A stretch of 59,465 nucleotides of DNA. Origin: a candidate division KSB1 bacterium (GTDB lineage Bacteria > Zhuqueibacterota > Zhuqueibacteria > Oleimicrobiales > Geothermoviventaceae). The position numbers and the translations under genes were made by a program. The notes below the pieces were generated by a model that worked only from the letters and a program-made list of their open reading frames with translations, was not told the origin of the DNA and did no database searches. Where the stretch lies: assembly GCA_034506315.1 (NCBI GenBank), contig JAPDPT010000015.1, positions 1 to 59,465 of the forward strand, read 5' to 3'. Below are positions 58,464 through 59,465 of the stretch, piece by piece (the first letter of the stretch is position 1; every line of letters begins with the position of its first letter).

Positions 58464-59465
58464 TTGCCAGCCGCGACGCGACAACGTGCGTGGTCTCCCC
58501 TCGTGACTTTCCTGGCCTGGACGCTTGCAGGCGCGCCTGTGTCGGCCGTCGTCGCCCCTCCGAGGCCGGTGCACACCCCTGCGGCCAGCGTTGGGGAGAG
58601 CGCCGGGGCAGAACTTGCCGACGAAAACGGGCCGGTTCCGCAGGCCGGGGGTGAGCGGCTCCCCCCAGGCTTGCTCTACGGTCTTAGCACCGGAGGCCCC
58701 GGGGAAAACGAGTTCCTGTCCGATGGGACCCTTGCGAACGATCCGTCGCGACTTGGGAAGGCGCAGGCCCGCAAGTCTCTCTGCCTGCGCGGCCGGGGAT
58801 TCCTCGTGGCCCTCCGTGTGGCCTTCGCCGACAGGCGGGGACGTGTGGAACGCGCAGCTCACGACTCCCTCCTTTTCGGCGCGGACCGAAGTCTGCGGCG
58901 CTATTTCTGGGAAGCCTCGGAGGGGGAGCTCGAGGTAACCGGCAGCGTGCTGCCCCGTGACGGGAGCTGGTTCACGCTTCACTGGCCCATGGCCTCCTAC
59001 GGCTCCGATACGGGTCCCAACAACTCAGACCCTACGTGCCGCGACCGAGGAGTATTCTCTCCCATGGACTTTGTGCGGGCTGCTGTGGAATGCGCCGACC
59101 CGGCGGTGGACTTTTCACTCTACGACGGCAACGGGGACGGCAGCGTGGATTACCTGCTGATTATCCACGCTGGCGACGATCAGGCCACAAGCCAACGTCC
59201 CGAGGACCTGTGGTCCCGACATCTCGTCCTGGACGATCCCCTTGTGACGGACGGCGTGCGCATCGAAAGCGCGATGATCGTGGCCGAGACGAGCCCTCTG
59301 GGCACCTTGTGCCACGAATTCGCCCACGAGCTCGGAGCGCCGGACCTCTACGAATCTCCCTCGCGAAGCAGCCTCTGCCTGATGGGAACCGGCTGCTGGA
59401 ACGGCGACCCCCCAGGAACAGAACCTGCCATGCTGTCCGCCTACCTGCGATGGGACATCGACGGC
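58464..59465 (+). CDS. M6-family-like secreted metalloprotease, N-terminal part (runs off the window)
   Basis: An open frame runs from a TTG at 58464 to the window edge, 334 residues. The start is chosen because GGGAG lies 8 nt upstream and it opens a signal peptide (RQRAWSPLVTFLAWTLAGAPVSA). The zinc motif is H284-EFAH288 in LCHEFAHELGAPDLYES. It is preceded by DGNGDGSVDYLLIIHAGDDQATS, the calcium- and barrel-like block of immune-inhibitor-A-type M6 proteases, and followed by LMGTGCWNG and the hydrophobic PAMLSAYLRW. Members are exported and cleave proteins outside the cell. The C-terminal portion, including any sorting domain, is not visible. The plus-strand upstream region is a 440-nt gap. 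Confidence 0.8.
   Translation, partial: MPAATRQRAWSPLVTFLAWTLAGAPVSAVVAPPRPVHTPAASVGESAGAELADENGPVPQAGGERLPPGLLYGLSTGGPGENEFLSDGTLANDPSRLGKAQARKSLCLRGRGFLVALRVAFADRRGRVERAAHDSLLFGADRSLRRYFWEASEGELEVTGSVLPRDGSWFTLHWPMASYGSDTGPNNSDPTCRDRGVFSPMDFVRAAVECADPAVDFSLYDGNGDGSVDYLLIIHAGDDQATSQRPEDLWSRHLVLDDPLVTDGVRIESAMIVAETSPLGTLCHEFAHELGAPDLYESPSRSSLCLMGTGCWNGDPPGTEPAMLSAYLRWDIDG

Overview
The window is a GC-rich (about 60-65% by eye) bacterial chromosome segment with 46 protein genes packed on both strands, strong GGAGG-type ribosome binding sites, and no tRNA, rRNA, CRISPR array, insertion sequence or phage gene that I can see. Many products carry signal peptides, lipoprotein signals or predicted outer-membrane beta-barrels, so the host is a diderm. 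Ten intergenic regions contain promoter-like pairs of the form TTGxxx-N17/18-TAnnTT. That is close to the Bacteroidota primary-sigma pattern (TTTG about 20 nt before TAnnTTTG) and, with the gene content, suggests an uncultured FCB-superphylum relative (for example KSB1-, Calditrichota- or Latescibacterota-like). The phylum is an inference; I see no phylogenetic marker that settles it.

Layout. 1-2.2 kb: minus-strand mannose-1-phosphate guanylyltransferase, a small coupled protein, a truncated PTS EIIA/PtsN-like gene, and thioredoxin. 2.4-11 kb (plus): an unknown protein, a KamA-family radical-SAM aminomutase, a VOC protein, then a LolA-like protein, two MacB/LolC-type permeases, their ATPase and a beta-barrel protein in one apparent operon, followed by a TonB-like protein. 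11-18.4 kb (minus): a large tandem CE15-like esterase, gcvPA, gcvH, accC, accB and efp, led by a clear promoter in front of efp. 18.5-31.3 kb (minus): a TPR lipoprotein, a PRMT-like methyltransferase, an active-looking GH31, aminoacyl-histidine dipeptidase, a GH31 paralogue lacking its catalytic residues, a GH38 alpha-mannosidase and a Cys-rich zinc-ribbon protein. 31.6-43.5 kb: a YdjC/ChbG deacetylase, a DapA/NanA-family lyase with an SSS symporter and a polytopic membrane protein, an Asp/Glu racemase, a membrane-anchored ceramidase-like protein, a sugar-nucleotidyltransferase/hexapeptide fusion and an MFS transporter. 43.7-56 kb: signalling genes (hybrid histidine kinase, response regulators, PAS protein, second histidine kinase, double-domain KaiC-like ATPase), a TPR-CAP fusion, and a PNPOx-MenA fusion. 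56.3-59.5 kb: an M49-like zinc peptidase lipoprotein and a truncated M6-type secreted metalloprotease.

Taken together, the middle of the window looks like a chemoheterotroph's toolkit for complex, possibly glycoprotein-like, carbohydrate and peptide: exported alpha-mannosidase, GH31, glucuronoyl-esterase-like enzyme, N-acetyl-sugar deacetylase, sialic-acid-lyase-like aldolase with its symporter, and peptidases. Housekeeping fatty-acid initiation (accBC), EF-P and glycine cleavage genes are embedded between them.

The most unusual items are the PNPOx-MenA fusion, the apparently dead GH31 and esterase domains kept next to intact copies, the TPR-CAP secreted protein, the KaiC-like/two-component cluster with an unusually long leader, a palindromic operator candidate over the pepD promoter, and the window-wide promoter pattern.
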